DNA of 64,000 nt, taken from NCBI RefSeq assembly GCF_014145675.1, contig NZ_JACGZW010000025.1, positions 1 to 64,000 on the forward strand, read 5' to 3'. The notes below the pieces were generated by a model. The model did not search any database and was not told where the DNA came from. It saw nothing but the letters and a program-made list of their open reading frames with translations. The first letter of the stretch is position 1. Every line of letters starts with the position of its first letter. This document shows positions 1 through 7,988 of this stretch, piece after piece. This DNA is from Amycolatopsis dendrobii. GTDB taxonomy: Bacteria; Actinomycetota; Actinomycetes; Mycobacteriales; Pseudonocardiaceae. Position numbers and translations under genes: made by a program.

Positions 1-127
1 GGGCGAAGTCATCAAAACCGTGCCCGAGCACGCGATCGTGGAGACCCTGATCGAAGAGGCCATGCGCATCGCCGAGGAATCCGGCGAGTCGATCGGCGAG
101 GGCGCGCCGAGCGTCACCGTCGGCTGA
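1..127 (+). CDS. C-terminal end of an unidentified protein (5'-truncated)
   Basis: Only the last 41 codons and the TGA stop lie in the window, read from base 2. The peptide contains an acidic helix (IEEAMRIAEESGESIGEG) and ends SVTVG. Nearly every codon ends in G or C, so it is a real coding end. I do not recognise the family. A strong hairpin terminator follows 16 bases after the stop. Confidence 0.7.
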   Translation, partial: GEVIKTVPEHAIVETLIEEAMRIAEESGESIGEGAPSVTVG

Positions 128-143
128 GTTTTCTCCGCGAAAG

Positions 144-173
144 GGCTCCCCGGTCTCGGCCGGGGAGCCTTTT
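144..173 (+). terminator. Intrinsic terminator of the gene entering from the left
   Basis: A perfect 10-bp GC-rich stem (144-153 with 160-169) closes a 6-base loop and is followed by TTTT. It lies just downstream of the stop at 127, and the next gene runs on the opposite strand and ends at 179. Confidence 0.9.
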
Positions 174-178
174 CCTGT

Positions 179-649
179 TCAGCGGCGTTCCAGCAGGACG
201 ACCGGGACCTGCCGCCCGGAAGCGGCCTCGAATTCGGCGAATGCCGGGACCTGCGCGATCTGGTCTGCCCAGATCCTGGCGCGTTCCTCCCCGGCGGCCA
301 GTCGCGCTTCAACCGGGATTTCTCCCGCGCCAGTCTCGACGACGGTCCGTGGATTCGCCATGAGATTGCGGTACCACGCCGGGTCGCGCGGGCTGCCGCC
401 GTGCGTCCCGAACACAGCCCAGTTCTCGCCGACCGGCTGGTAGAACAGCGGGCTGATCCGGGCTTTCCCGGTTTTCGCCCCGACGTGGTGCACGAGGATC
501 AGCGGCATCCCCTTATCCGGAAACCCCGGCATACGCGGCGGTATCGGACGGCCCGCCGCGGCTTCCTCCGGACTGCTCCAGGCGACGTATCCCGCGTTCT
601 CCCGGAATTCGGCGAGGATCCGGACATTCCAGTCGGCAAGAGTGGGCAC
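179..649 (-). CDS. Nitroreductase-family deazaflavin (F420)-dependent oxidoreductase
   Basis: This 156-residue protein matches the small F420-dependent nitroreductase family (DUF385, PF04075). Family hallmarks are visible: VHHVGAKTGKARISPLFY, then a GSPRDPAWYRNLMANP segment. Such split-barrel enzymes use reduced F420 to act on quinones, nitro compounds or other xenobiotics in the cytosol. The GTG start at 649 is chosen because AAGGAGA lies just upstream; a longer reading frame exists but has no ribosome site. A TetR gene is divergent, and two palindromes lie between them, so it is probably the regulated target. The substrate is unknown. Confidence 0.85.
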   Translation of the reverse strand: MPTLADWNVRILAEFRENAGYVAWSSPEEAAAGRPIPPRMPGFPDKGMPLILVHHVGAKTGKARISPLFYQPVGENWAVFGTHGGSPRDPAWYRNLMANPRTVVETGAGEIPVEARLAAGEERARIWADQIAQVPAFAEFEAASGRQVPVVLLERR

Positions 650-666
650 GGGATCTCCTTCACTAG

Positions 667-717
667 GCGGAGCACTTGCTCCGCAAAGTAGCACACTAGG
701 CGGAGCATGTGCTCCGG
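667..717. promoter_or_regulatory. Two tandem palindromic operators between nitroreductase and tetR
   Basis: Site 1 (667-684) is a perfect 8-bp inverted repeat GCGGAGCA-CT-TGCTCCGC. Site 2 (700-717) is GCGGAGCA-TG-TGCTCCGG with one mismatch. The two sit in a 33-bp direct repeat, CACTAGGCGGAGCA starting at 661 and again at 694, which is about three helical turns. A TATGCT -10 box (727-732) follows, 6 bases before the tetR ATG, so binding would cover the tetR promoter and probably the divergent one. Confidence 0.75.
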
Positions 718-738
718 GTAAGCGAGTATGCTCGGCGC

Positions 739-1344
739 ATGGCCGTGGCTGAACCGCACACCCCCGTCCGCCGTCGCGCCCCGCGCGCGGACGCGATCCG
801 CAACCGGGAGGCGATCGTCGAAGCCGCCGCCGAGGTGATGGCGGAGCAGGGAGCCGCGGTCGACGTACGCGAGATCGCCCGGCGCAGCGGGGTCGGCATG
901 GGGACGCTGTACCGGCATTTCCCGAAGAAGGAAGACCTCGTCCGGACGGTCCTGGACCAGGACTTCTCCCGGTGGGCCGAGTCCGCGCGCCAGGCGGCGG
1001 TCGAGGCGGAGGACCCGTGGGCGGCGCTGACGGATTTCTACCGGCAGGCGTTGTCCGGCTGTGCCCGGCACCGCGCGCTCATGGAGAGCTTCGCGCTGAC
1101 CTGGACGGACCCCGATCCGACGGGAATCCCGCAGCTCCGTGCGGTTCTCGAGGAACTGCGGGTCCGTGCGGCGGAGTCATTGCGGCCTGGGGTCACGACG
1201 GACGATCTGGTGCTGCTGCTGATTTCGCTGGGGTACGCGGCGCAGTGCACCGATGAGCGCCGTCCGCACATGTGGAACCGGTTGCTGCTGATCTCGCTGG
1301 ACGGGTTGCGGGCGGAGCATCGGGAGCCGTTGCCGGAAAGCTAA
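739..1344 (+). CDS. TetR/AcrR family transcriptional regulator
   Basis: This 201-residue protein has an N-terminal TetR helix-turn-helix (about residues 20-65: REIARRSGVGMGTLYRHFPKKEDL) and a C-terminal ligand domain. The ATG at 739 is preferred because TATGCT lies 6 bases upstream, consistent with a leaderless transcript; an upstream in-frame ATG lies inside the operator. It is divergent from the nitroreductase gene and probably represses both itself and that gene through the palindromes at 667-717. Its stop overlaps the stop of the convergent 92-residue gene by 3 bases. Confidence 0.9.
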   Translation: MAVAEPHTPVRRRAPRADAIRNREAIVEAAAEVMAEQGAAVDVREIARRSGVGMGTLYRHFPKKEDLVRTVLDQDFSRWAESARQAAVEAEDPWAALTDFYRQALSGCARHRALMESFALTWTDPDPTGIPQLRAVLEELRVRAAESLRPGVTTDDLVLLLISLGYAAQCTDERRPHMWNRLLLISLDGLRAEHREPLPES

Positions 1345-1619
1345 TCGCCACCGCCTGGAGTGACGGAGAGCCCGTGGCGCGGGTCCGGCACGGCTTCGAG
1401 CGCTGCCTTCACTGGGGGCTGGCCGCAGAACTCGTCGCGAATGGCCTCAGTCCTGAACGCGATCTCGAAGACGACGCCGCGTTCGTGCGGCCGCCAGGAC
1501 CATCGCACGGCGCGGTCGGTGATCGCGGCTGTGAGCAACGCGTCGGAGTAGGTGCGCCGCCAATCGCTCGCCGGGGTTTCTCCGTCGAGCACTTCGATGA
1601 GCAGCCAGGGGTCCGACAC
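1341..1619 (-). CDS. Small conserved hypothetical protein, 92 aa, DUF2891 cassette
   Basis: I do not recognise the family. The start is the GTG at 1619, whose G is also the last base of the upstream TAG stop (TAGTG), so it is translationally coupled to the DUF2891 gene. The protein is soluble and compact, with a W-rich centre (TDRAVRWSWRPHERGVVFEI). A longer frame reading upstream overlaps the DUF2891 coding region and is rejected. It is third in a tight three-gene unit with the genes at 1619-2578 and 2580-2834. Confidence 0.7.
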   Translation of the reverse strand: MSDPWLLIEVLDGETPASDWRRTYSDALLTAAITDRAVRWSWRPHERGVVFEIAFRTEAIRDEFCGQPPVKAALEAVPDPRHGLSVTPGGGD

Positions 1620-2578
1620 TATTCGGCGTCGCTCAGCAGAAGAAGCGCGTAGTAGGCCAGGAAATGCTCCACCGCATACGGCCCCTCGGTCACCTGCGTC
1701 AACGAGGCATCCGCATGCTCCCGCGAAGCCGCCTCGATAACCGCGCCCCGGTCGTCCCCCTCCGGCAATGCCGCCGCGATCCGCTGCCAGCACCACGCGC
1801 GATGGAGGTTGAGCCCGTGCAAATGGGCGATCAACCCGTCGGAAGCGTCGGTCACCACCGCCGGGGTGAACAGCGCCGCCGGGTTCCGATCGGCGATTCC
1901 GGGCAGGAAAGCCTCCAGCCAAGCCCCGAAATCGGCGGCGGGCATCAGACGGCTCATCAGCTCGGCTTCGGCGAGGGCGGGGGTGAGGAAGTCAGCTCCG
2001 GACGGCTCCCAGGCACCGGGGTAATCGCGGTCTGAGCCGAACCAGCGCCACGCCGTCTCGGTGATCACCTCTCGCAGCTGCGGCTCGCCGCGGGACACCA
2101 GGTAGTCGGCGTAGGGCAGCGTGCGAGAAAGCCCGAAGGCCCCGTTCTCGTGGAGGCCGTATCGGATCGGGTAGCCGACCTTCGGCAGCCAGTCGAGGAA
2201 GCGGGTCACGAAAAGCCTGCTCAACGGTTGCAGCGCAGCGGACCAGCGCCGCTGGGTCGTGCGGTGATGCTCCGGCGCGAAGTACGCGGCTTCGGCGGCC
2301 AGCGCAGGCTCAGTCAGATGCGCGTTCAGCACAGCGCGGATCTCGCCGGCCGGGACGAGCGACGGGTACCGGCGCAGCAAATGGGCCAGCACCCAGAACA
2401 TTTCCACGCACGAATGCCAGTCGAAGCTGCCGTAGAAGCACGGATGCAGCTCGCGGATCGCCGGGACGGGAGTTTCGTCGACGCGCCAGTGGCTCTCGTA
2501 GTGCGGATACTCGCGCACGACGTTGGTCAGCGCGACCTCCGCGAACTCGCCGGCGTGCGCGGCCAGCAGCCCGGCCAC
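1619..2578 (-). CDS. DUF2891 family protein
   Basis: This 319-residue protein has DUF2891 (PF11199) features: an early HPCFYGSFDWHSCVEMFW segment, a central YGLHENGAFGLS motif and a late GLNLHRAWCWQRIA stretch. It is His/Trp rich and alpha-helical, resembling an all-helical barrel enzyme. No biochemical function is established for the family that I know of. There is no signal peptide. The GTG start at 2578 is one base after the stop of the 84-residue gene, and the next gene overlaps its stop by one base, so the three are cotranscribed. Confidence 0.8.
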   Translation of the reverse strand: MAGLLAAHAGEFAEVALTNVVREYPHYESHWRVDETPVPAIRELHPCFYGSFDWHSCVEMFWVLAHLLRRYPSLVPAGEIRAVLNAHLTEPALAAEAAYFAPEHHRTTQRRWSAALQPLSRLFVTRFLDWLPKVGYPIRYGLHENGAFGLSRTLPYADYLVSRGEPQLREVITETAWRWFGSDRDYPGAWEPSGADFLTPALAEAELMSRLMPAADFGAWLEAFLPGIADRNPAALFTPAVVTDASDGLIAHLHGLNLHRAWCWQRIAAALPEGDDRGAVIEAASREHADASLTQVTEGPYAVEHFLAYYALLLLSDAE

Positions 2579-2579
2579 G

Positions 2580-2834
2580 TCAGCCGCGCAGGTGATGCTG
2601 GGCGGCTTCGCGGATCTGGATCCGGACGTTCTCCAGCGAGGCCGCGACCTCGTCGATCTGCCGGATCGCGATCTGCACCGAACCCTGGATCGCGGTCGCG
2701 GAGCCGGTTTCGCCGAGCAGGCCGAGCACCTGGGCCTGCAGATCTTCCAATTCGCCCTTGGTGGCCAGGGCGATTCCGGTCGGCACCTGGTCGGCGAGCA
2801 GTTCGAGCTGCTGCGCCTGTTCCTGGATCGTCAT
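2580..2834 (-). CDS. Small helical protein, 84 aa, first gene of the DUF2891 cassette
   Basis: The ATG at 2834 has a GAGGAGAAG ribosome site. The protein is predicted almost wholly alpha-helical with heptad-like hydrophobics and many Gln/Glu residues (IQEQAQQLELLADQV; LENVRIQIREAAQHHL), so a coiled coil is likely. It has no membrane segment and no motif I recognise. Its stop is one base from the DUF2891 start. It superficially resembles actinobacterial small scaffold proteins, but I cannot assign it. Confidence 0.65.
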   Translation of the reverse strand: MTIQEQAQQLELLADQVPTGIALATKGELEDLQAQVLGLLGETGSATAIQGSVQIAIRQIDEVAASLENVRIQIREAAQHHLRG

Positions 2835-2897
2835 CGGGCTTCTCCTCATCGTGGGGACCGCCCTCCCGTGGTAGCAGAATTCGCCCGGGTCCGGGGC

Positions 2898-2903
2898 TAG
2901 CCT
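2898..2903 (+). promoter_or_regulatory. -10 box of a leaderless araC-type gene
   Basis: TAGCCT ends 6 bases before the GTG at 2910, leaving no room for a ribosome site. Confidence 0.55.
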
Positions 2904-2909
2904 GGTCGC

Positions 2910-3731
2910 GTGAGTCACAGCTGGGCCGCCCGTCCGCCGCATCCGGTGCTGCGGGGCCTGGTCACGCGCTACGTCGGATACGCGCAGGAGAACGTCACCC
3001 TCGAAGTGCACCGCGGCTTGCCCTCTCGGCACATCACGCTCGTGATCAGCCTCGAAGACCCGATCCGGTACGCCGGGCCGGCCGGGTCGGGAGCATTGCA
3101 GAGCGCGGTCGGCGGCCTGCACACCGAACCCGCGCTGATCACCCAGGACCGGGTGCAGCGCGGCGTGCAACTGGAGCTGGATCCGCTGGGGGCGCGAACG
3201 CTGCTCGGCGTCACCGCCGCGGAACTGACCGGCCGGGTGACCGACCTCGCCGACTTCGGCGGCGACCTGGCCCGTTTGCCGGAGCGGCTGGCCGCCGCGA
3301 AGGATTGGCGCACCCGGTTCGCGATCATCGACGAGGTGCTGGCCGCGCGTGCGGTCGAGCGCGCCGAACAACCACCGGAGCTGGACCGCGCGTGGCACGC
3401 GTTGCGCCGCAGCGGCGGTTTGCTGCGGGTCGGCGAACTGGCTGACGAGGTCGGCTGGAGCCGCCGGCATCTGGGGGAGCGGTTCCGCGCCGAGCTGGGA
3501 TTGGGCCCGAAGCAGGCGGCCCGCGTGCTGCGGTTCGAGCGGGCGGTTCGGTTGTTGCGTACCGGGCATCGCGATCTGGCCGGGATCGCTTATGCCGCAG
3601 GGTATTACGACCAGGCGCACTTCTCGAACGAGTGGCGCGCCTTGGCGGGGTGTTCGCCGCGGACTTGGATGGCTGAGGAACTCCCGTTTCTCCAAGACGA
3701 GACGGGGCTCGTGCGCGGCAATGCCGGTTAG
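2910..3731 (+). CDS. AraC family transcriptional regulator
   Basis: This 273-residue regulator has an N-terminal cupin-like sensing region (about 1-140, with a LPSRHITLVISL strand) of the DUF6597-type AraC proteins, and two C-terminal helix-turn-helix units. The first is LLRVGELADEVGWSRRHLGERF and the second is DLAGIAYAAGYYDQAHFSNEW. The start is the GTG placed by the -10 box at 2898. The ligand and targets are unknown. Its last codons form the left arm of a 20-bp hairpin that separates it from the convergent cupin gene. Confidence 0.88.
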   Translation: MSHSWAARPPHPVLRGLVTRYVGYAQENVTLEVHRGLPSRHITLVISLEDPIRYAGPAGSGALQSAVGGLHTEPALITQDRVQRGVQLELDPLGARTLLGVTAAELTGRVTDLADFGGDLARLPERLAAAKDWRTRFAIIDEVLAARAVERAEQPPELDRAWHALRRSGGLLRVGELADEVGWSRRHLGERFRAELGLGPKQAARVLRFERAVRLLRTGHRDLAGIAYAAGYYDQAHFSNEWRALAGCSPRTWMAEELPFLQDETGLVRGNAG

Positions 3732-3751
3732 AACCGGCATTGCCGCGCACG
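3710..3751. terminator. Bidirectional hairpin between convergent araC and cupin genes
   Basis: A perfect 20-bp stem (3710-3729 with 3732-3751) has only AG at its centre. The left arm encodes the end of the AraC protein (VRGN). The cupin gene ends at 3754, so the hairpin can stop both convergent transcripts. Its core GCCGG..GAACCGGC recurs in the hairpin at 13837-13882. Confidence 0.8.
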
Positions 3752-3753
3752 GA

Positions 3754-4089
3754 CTACCCCTCGGGATAAAAGACGAACAACGTGCAGCCGCTCTCCGTCG
3801 CCGGAACATGCCACGATCCCGCCGGCGCATGAATGAACGTGCCTGCCGGGTAGTCGCGGGCGCCGTCGTTGAAAGTCCCGGACACGACGAAGACCTCTTC
3901 GGGACCGGGCTCGTGCACGTCGCGTTCGGGCCACGTGCTGCCGGGATCGAATTCCACCACGTTGGCGTGCGCGCCGTTTTCGCCCTTCCACAGCGGGCGG
4001 AGGCGGATGCCGGGGAACAGGTCCTTCACCGGGGCTTCGTCGACCGGGACCGAGGTGTAGCCCGGCTGGGCAAGGATTTCCGAGTGCAT
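3754..4089 (-). CDS. Cupin domain protein (ChrR/anti-ECF-like cupin)
   Basis: This single-domain 111-residue cupin has the barrel signatures STWPERDVHEPGPEEVFVV and GTFIHAPAGSWHVP, with candidate metal ligands H, E and H. It resembles the ChrR C-terminal cupins and small quercetinase-like proteins. The reaction cannot be deduced. The gene is divergent from the GlxA-like regulator at 4161, which may control it. Confidence 0.8.
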   Translation of the reverse strand: MHSEILAQPGYTSVPVDEAPVKDLFPGIRLRPLWKGENGAHANVVEFDPGSTWPERDVHEPGPEEVFVVSGTFNDGARDYPAGTFIHAPAGSWHVPATESGCTLFVFYPEG

Positions 4090-4148
4090 GGACCCCAGCT
4101 TGGCTGCCCCGGCGCAGGCAGGACAGTGTCAGGAAAGACGTCATCGGG

Positions 4149-4154
4149 TACTTT
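4149..4154 (+). promoter_or_regulatory. -10 box of leaderless glxA-like regulator
   Basis: TACTTT ends 6 bases before the ATG at 4161, with no ribosome site between them. Confidence 0.6.
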
Positions 4155-4160
4155 CTTGCC

Positions 4161-5099
4161 ATGCATCGCGTGGTGGCTCTCGTCCAGCCGGTGCAGTCGA
4201 CGTTCGAACTCGGCTGCGGCGTGGAGGTGTTCGGCACGCCCAGAGGCGGCGTGCCGCAGCACTACGAATTCGAGGTGTGCACGGAAAATCCCGGCCCGGT
4301 GCCGACCACGGCCGGATACGAGATCCACGTCTCCAGCGGGCTGCCGGCGCTCTCGAAGGCGGACACGGTGCTGATCCCGGGGTGGACGCCGGTCGAGACG
4401 CCGCTCTCGCCGAAGGTGCGCCGGGCGTTGCTGCGCGCGCACGAACGAGGGGCGCGGCTGGTCACGATCTGCTCGGGTTCCTTCGCGCTGGCCCAGACGG
4501 GGCTGCTGAACGGAAGGACGGCGACGACGCACTGGGCTCGGCTCGAGCAGTTGCAGCGGGATTTCCCGGAAGTGCGGGTGGAACCGGACGTGCTTTACGT
4601 GGACCACGGCGACGTCGCCACCAGCGCGGGTGCGGGAGCGGGCATCGACCTGTGCCTGCACCTGGTCCGGCGCGATCACGGGGCGGCGCACGCGGCGCTC
4701 ATCTCGCGGCACATGGTGATGCCGACGCATCGCGAGGGCGGCCAGGTGCAGTACGTGCCGCGGCAGGTCTCGGCGGATGCCTCGTTGGACGGGCTGCTCG
4801 ACTGGGCGGGGGAGCGGTTGGGCACGCCGCTGTCGGTCGAGGATTTGGCTGCCCGCTTGAGGATTTCGCCGCGGACGCTGGCTCGCCGGTTCGCTGATCA
4901 GCTCGGGACGAGCCCGGGTGCGTGGCTGCTGTCGAGGCGGGTGGCGGAGGCGCGGAGGCTGCTGGAGGAGACGGATCTGCCGGTGGACGCGATCGCGGTG
5001 CGGGTCGGGCTGGTGTCGGCGGTGAACTTGCGGCGTCGGTTCCGGGCGCAGGTGGGGACGACGCCGGGGGCGTATCGAAGGGCCTTCCGAATAGGGTGA
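4161..5099 (+). CDS. GlxA/FtrA-type AraC regulator with DJ-1/PfpI domain
   Basis: This 312-residue protein has an N-terminal DJ-1/PfpI-like domain with the nucleophile-elbow motif TICSGSFALA (Cys104) and a following His124. A C-terminal AraC DNA-binding region starts near residue 205, with helix-turn-helix units LSVEDLAARLRISPRTLARRF and LPVDAIAVRVGLVSAVNLRRRF. Such proteins are usually regulators rather than proteases. It is divergent from the cupin gene. The TGA stop lies in the stem of the downstream bidirectional terminator. Confidence 0.88.
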   Translation: MHRVVALVQPVQSTFELGCGVEVFGTPRGGVPQHYEFEVCTENPGPVPTTAGYEIHVSSGLPALSKADTVLIPGWTPVETPLSPKVRRALLRAHERGARLVTICSGSFALAQTGLLNGRTATTHWARLEQLQRDFPEVRVEPDVLYVDHGDVATSAGAGAGIDLCLHLVRRDHGAAHAALISRHMVMPTHREGGQVQYVPRQVSADASLDGLLDWAGERLGTPLSVEDLAARLRISPRTLARRFADQLGTSPGAWLLSRRVAEARRLLEETDLPVDAIAVRVGLVSAVNLRRRFRAQVGTTPGAYRRAFRIG

Positions 5100-5140
5100 T
5101 CGGCGCGCACCGGCAGGGAGGTCCGGTACGCGCCGATCAC
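5096..5140. terminator. Bidirectional terminator between glxA-like and beta-helix genes
   Basis: A 12-bp perfect outer stem (5096-5107 with 5129-5140) is extended by an inner 5-bp stem (5109-5113 with 5123-5127) past one mismatch. It sits between two convergent stop codons, at 5099 and 5144. Confidence 0.85.
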
Positions 5141-5143
5141 CGG

Positions 5144-7753
5144 TTACGCGGTGGTGGTTTGCACCGTCACCGCGGGGCCGACGCCGTTTCCGGTGACGGC
5201 GGCGATGGTGAACGTGTACGCGGTCCCGGGCTTCAGCCCGTCCACGACGCGGGTCAGGCCTTTCTGCGTGGGCTGGCTGACGATCGTGTCGCGGCCGACG
5301 ACCTCGATGGTGCGGCCGTCGGACACGGTGATCCGGTAGCCGATCACCGGGGTCGACCCGGTTTCCTTCGGCGGCGTCCAGCGGATGCTCGCCGCGTCGG
5401 TGCTCGGCAGCGCCTTCGCCCCGGTCGGGACGGCAGCGAGTTGGGTACCCGGCTGCGCGACGGTGACCGGTGCCGACGGCAGCGACGGCAGGCCAACCCC
5501 GTACCGGTTGCGCGCGGCGACGGTGACCGTGTACGTCTGGCCATCAGTCAGTTTCGGGATCACCGTGTATCCAGTGCGTGCGAAGTCCTTGGCAGACACC
5601 GAACTCGTGACACTGTGTTTGCCGTCCGAAGCGGTCAGCAGGTAATCCTGCACTGGCGCACCGTTTTCTGCGACAGTCGGGTTCCAGGTCGCGTACAGCT
5701 GGCCGGACACCGAGAAGGTGCCGATCCGCGTCGGAGCCTGCGGGGCGGACGCGCCGTCGATCCGGCGGTTGAGCACCGAACGGTGGCTCGGTTCGATTCC
5801 CGCCTTGTCCACAATGGACTTAGGTGCGGCGGCCGGATTGTTCAGCAGGTGGTTGCCCGACGTGATGACGCCCTTCTTGTCGCCGTCCGGATCGCCCTGT
5901 TCCCAGTAGTTCCCGGAGATGACGGTCGGGTCGTTGTTGCCGAGCGAGTCGCGGTAGTCGACGTGCGTGGAGGCGACGTTGGCGTACGCAGCGTGGTAGA
6001 GCACGTTGCCGGAAACGGTTTCGTAGGTGCAGCCGTTGTCGGTGTAAACCGACTTGCCGAGGCCCCACTGGTCGTAGATGACGTTCCCGGTCACCTTCTC
6101 GCCCTCGGCCTGCGACGGGCCGGTGATGCCTTGGGTGTAGACGCCGCCGCCGTCGTCCAGCGAAAGCATGTAGTCGTGGATCAGGTTGTTGGACACCACG
6201 TTGTTGCGCGAGACGTTCGGCGTCGCGGCCTGCTTGATCTTGTCCGGCCAGCCGCCCCAGCCCATCGAGATGCCGGAGTACGCGACATGGTCGATCTGGT
6301 TGTGCGACACGACATTGTCCTGCGAGTACCCGTTGACGATCGGCACTCCGCCGGTGAATTCACGCGGCATGCCGTACAGGTGGTTGTTGGTCACCTTGAC
6401 CCGCGCGGTCAGGTCCGCGCCAGCGGCGGTGGGTTTGCTGACCCCGCCGATTTCGACGCCGTTGCCGGAGATGTCGGTGAACACGCTGTCGGACACGCTG
6501 CTGTCCTGCGCGCCTTCGCCGAGATCGAGCCCGGCGGCGCCGAGGTGTGCGAACACGGTGTCCTGGAACTCGATCCGGTGCCCGTGCGACATCGAGACGT
6601 TGCCGGGTTCCTTCGTCCAGTCCGCGTACGGGCAGGTGCCGCCGGGCGTGAACTGGCACAGGCCTTGCGTGGCCCAGCCGCGTTCGCCGGTGATCCGGTA
6701 GCCGGCCTGGATTTCGGAAAAGCCTTCCGGCGACGACGGTTCGAGCCAGGTCGCGTAGGAGAACTGGATGCCGCGGAACGAGATGTCGTGGATCGGCGCT
6801 TCGGCCGTGCCGCGGCCGTCCACGAGCTTCTCCAGCGCGGGCATCTCGACGTCGGCCCAGTGCAGGTTTTCGCCCTTGCGCGGCAGGTAATAGACGGTGT
6901 GCGCGGAGCGGTCGAGGTACCACTCGCCGGGAGTGTCCAGTAGCTCGAACGCATTCTCCGCATAGGACGGCTGCCGCCCGTTGGTGAGATCGCCGGGGCC
7001 GACCATGTTGACCGAACGGCCGGGGATGTCGGCGAACATCACGCGCCGGGTCGAGTTGTCCCAGCACGGCTGGGCCATGGTGATCGTCGTGCCCTGCGCC
7101 GAGGCGATCGGGCAGCGCGGCTCGGTCCACTGGCCGAGGCCGTTGCGCTCGACGTTCCACAGCTCCTCGCCGCTGGTGTACACCAGTTCGAGGTCGCTCG
7201 GATTCCGCCAGTGCGCCATCGTGTCCGCGGACGCGGTATACCCGGTGTCGGTCGCCTTCACCGTCACCGGAAGCCGTCCGGACGCTCGCTGCGCGCGGAC
7301 GCCGTCGACGTACAGCTGGCGAGTGTTGTCCAGTCCGGCGGGCGCGGGAGCGGAGTAGAGACCGGGGCGTCCGGCGACCGGACGCCAGCCGGTGACCTGC
7401 TTGCCGCCGCTGACCACGGTGCCCGGCGAGCCCTGCCAGACGACCCGGTGGCCGTTCGTGCCGGAATCCGCCGCGTCGAGTTCCAGCGGTTTGTCGAGCC
7501 GGTAGGTGCCGGCGGCGACGTGCACGGTCAAGTCGGAATTCAGGTGCCCGGCGCGCTGCCGGACCAGCTGCTGGGCGCGCGGGAGCGTGCGCACTGGCGA
7601 CCAGACGGCCCCGGACCCGGAATCGTTGCCCCACGGCGAGACGTAGACGTCCTGGCTGCCCGGCCACGCCGCGGCCGCACCGGCGGGCAGCAGCGCGGTC
7701 GCGGTCAACGCCGCTACGGCGAGCCCGAGGGTGCGCGCTGGTCTGAACTTCAT
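5144..7753 (-). CDS. Secreted right-handed parallel beta-helix protein with two FN3 domains
   Basis: This 869-residue protein starts at the ATG with a CGGAGGT ribosome site. Residues 1-28 are a Sec signal peptide ending GAAAA. A DVYVSPWGNDSGSG segment, typical of secreted beta-helix glycan enzymes, follows at about 33. Repeated SxNxVxxNxI-like coils (for example NVVSHNQIDHVAYSGI) run through about 330-640. Two fibronectin type III domains occupy about 670-767 and 775-869. It probably binds or cleaves an extracellular polysaccharide. A specific lyase or hydrolase activity cannot be assigned. It is divergent from the alpha-galactosidase, suggesting a shared carbohydrate role. Confidence 0.85.
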   Translation of the reverse strand: MKFRPARTLGLAVAALTATALLPAGAAAAWPGSQDVYVSPWGNDSGSGAVWSPVRTLPRAQQLVRQRAGHLNSDLTVHVAAGTYRLDKPLELDAADSGTNGHRVVWQGSPGTVVSGGKQVTGWRPVAGRPGLYSAPAPAGLDNTRQLYVDGVRAQRASGRLPVTVKATDTGYTASADTMAHWRNPSDLELVYTSGEELWNVERNGLGQWTEPRCPIASAQGTTITMAQPCWDNSTRRVMFADIPGRSVNMVGPGDLTNGRQPSYAENAFELLDTPGEWYLDRSAHTVYYLPRKGENLHWADVEMPALEKLVDGRGTAEAPIHDISFRGIQFSYATWLEPSSPEGFSEIQAGYRITGERGWATQGLCQFTPGGTCPYADWTKEPGNVSMSHGHRIEFQDTVFAHLGAAGLDLGEGAQDSSVSDSVFTDISGNGVEIGGVSKPTAAGADLTARVKVTNNHLYGMPREFTGGVPIVNGYSQDNVVSHNQIDHVAYSGISMGWGGWPDKIKQAATPNVSRNNVVSNNLIHDYMLSLDDGGGVYTQGITGPSQAEGEKVTGNVIYDQWGLGKSVYTDNGCTYETVSGNVLYHAAYANVASTHVDYRDSLGNNDPTVISGNYWEQGDPDGDKKGVITSGNHLLNNPAAAPKSIVDKAGIEPSHRSVLNRRIDGASAPQAPTRIGTFSVSGQLYATWNPTVAENGAPVQDYLLTASDGKHSVTSSVSAKDFARTGYTVIPKLTDGQTYTVTVAARNRYGVGLPSLPSAPVTVAQPGTQLAAVPTGAKALPSTDAASIRWTPPKETGSTPVIGYRITVSDGRTIEVVGRDTIVSQPTQKGLTRVVDGLKPGTAYTFTIAAVTGNGVGPAVTVQTTTA

Positions 7754-7988
7754 CCGGGACCTCCGTGTTCGCCAGTGAACGACGCTGGGGCGCGCCGCAA
7801 GAAAGATAGGATCTATTCGCCACCGTGTCGAGAGGTCTTCGCGGGATATTCCCAGCATTCACAGTGGTGAACGAGGTTGATCCGGTCGGCGGGTGTTGTC
7901 CCGGTTAGCGGTCAGTGATCCGATGAATCATTGCTGTCCTCGGTTCGGCGCGCGTACAACGAAGCGATCCCCGGGAGAGGTGGTCGCG

